Assembly (NCBI GenBank): GCA_020051845.1
Contig: JAGVQG010000015.1
Coordinates: 1 to 39,402 of the forward strand
Direction: 5' to 3'
Source of the DNA: an archaeon
Lineage (GTDB): Archaea; Nanobdellota; Nanobdellia; Woesearchaeales; ARS49
Length of the DNA: 39,402 nt
DNA letters: not shown here
Content: more notes on this DNA, generated by a model
Database searches by the model: none
The model's input: the letters and a program-made list of their open reading frames with translations, nothing else
What the model was told of the DNA's origin: nothing
Numbering within the stretch: the first letter of the stretch is position 1

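Overview
The window looks like part of a surface-protein locus from an archaeon, most likely a DPANN-type lineage (Woesearchaeota/Pacearchaeota-like). The reasons are TATA boxes about 27 nt upstream of start codons (leaderless style), T-rich terminators, proteins packed with N-x-S/T sequons, very modular LamG/FnIII/beta-helix proteins, and several small membrane-anchored beta proteins of a kind I associate with those archaea. The lineage is inferred from protein style only; no rRNA or other marker gene is present.

Layout. At the left edge is the 3' end of a plus-strand gene with an Alba-like sequence. Every other gene is on the minus strand and is read from right to left. A single reading frame fills 39402 to 9366. 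It is still open at the right edge, so the protein has at least 10,011 residues. In protein order it contains: the tail of one LamG domain and two full LamG domains; a small beta-helix; an Ig-like domain split by a DUF2341 plus concanavalin-like insert; a second Ig-like domain split by a glycine-rich insert; an Ig-like domain split by a LamG; LamG 4; a duplicated block (copy A); FnIII and LamG 5; a PKD-like domain split by a probable beta-propeller; a large beta-helix; five LamG domains in tandem; eight more LamG domains, seven of them with an FnIII; copy B of the block; FnIII; and a final beta-sandwich domain.

The giant gene overlaps by 4 nt a gene for a membrane-anchored Ig-repeat protein (470 aa). 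Two short N-terminally anchored proteins (78 and 204 aa) follow, with their own promoter, and end at a T-rich terminator. A second operon (396-143-236 aa) starts with a paralogue of the 470-aa protein. Two single genes follow: a secreted cadherin-like protein (599 aa) and a two-membrane-segment FnIII/Cys-rich protein (about 705 aa).

How they may work together (inference): this is a cell-surface adhesion or fibre locus. The last domain of the giant protein shares its motif order with the 204-aa protein, so the giant could join, or be anchored to, a structure made of the small proteins, with the Ig-repeat membrane proteins as base, partner or assembly factor. No enzyme active site was recognised. 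No stretch over 300 bases lacks a gene; the longest gap is 6814-6997.
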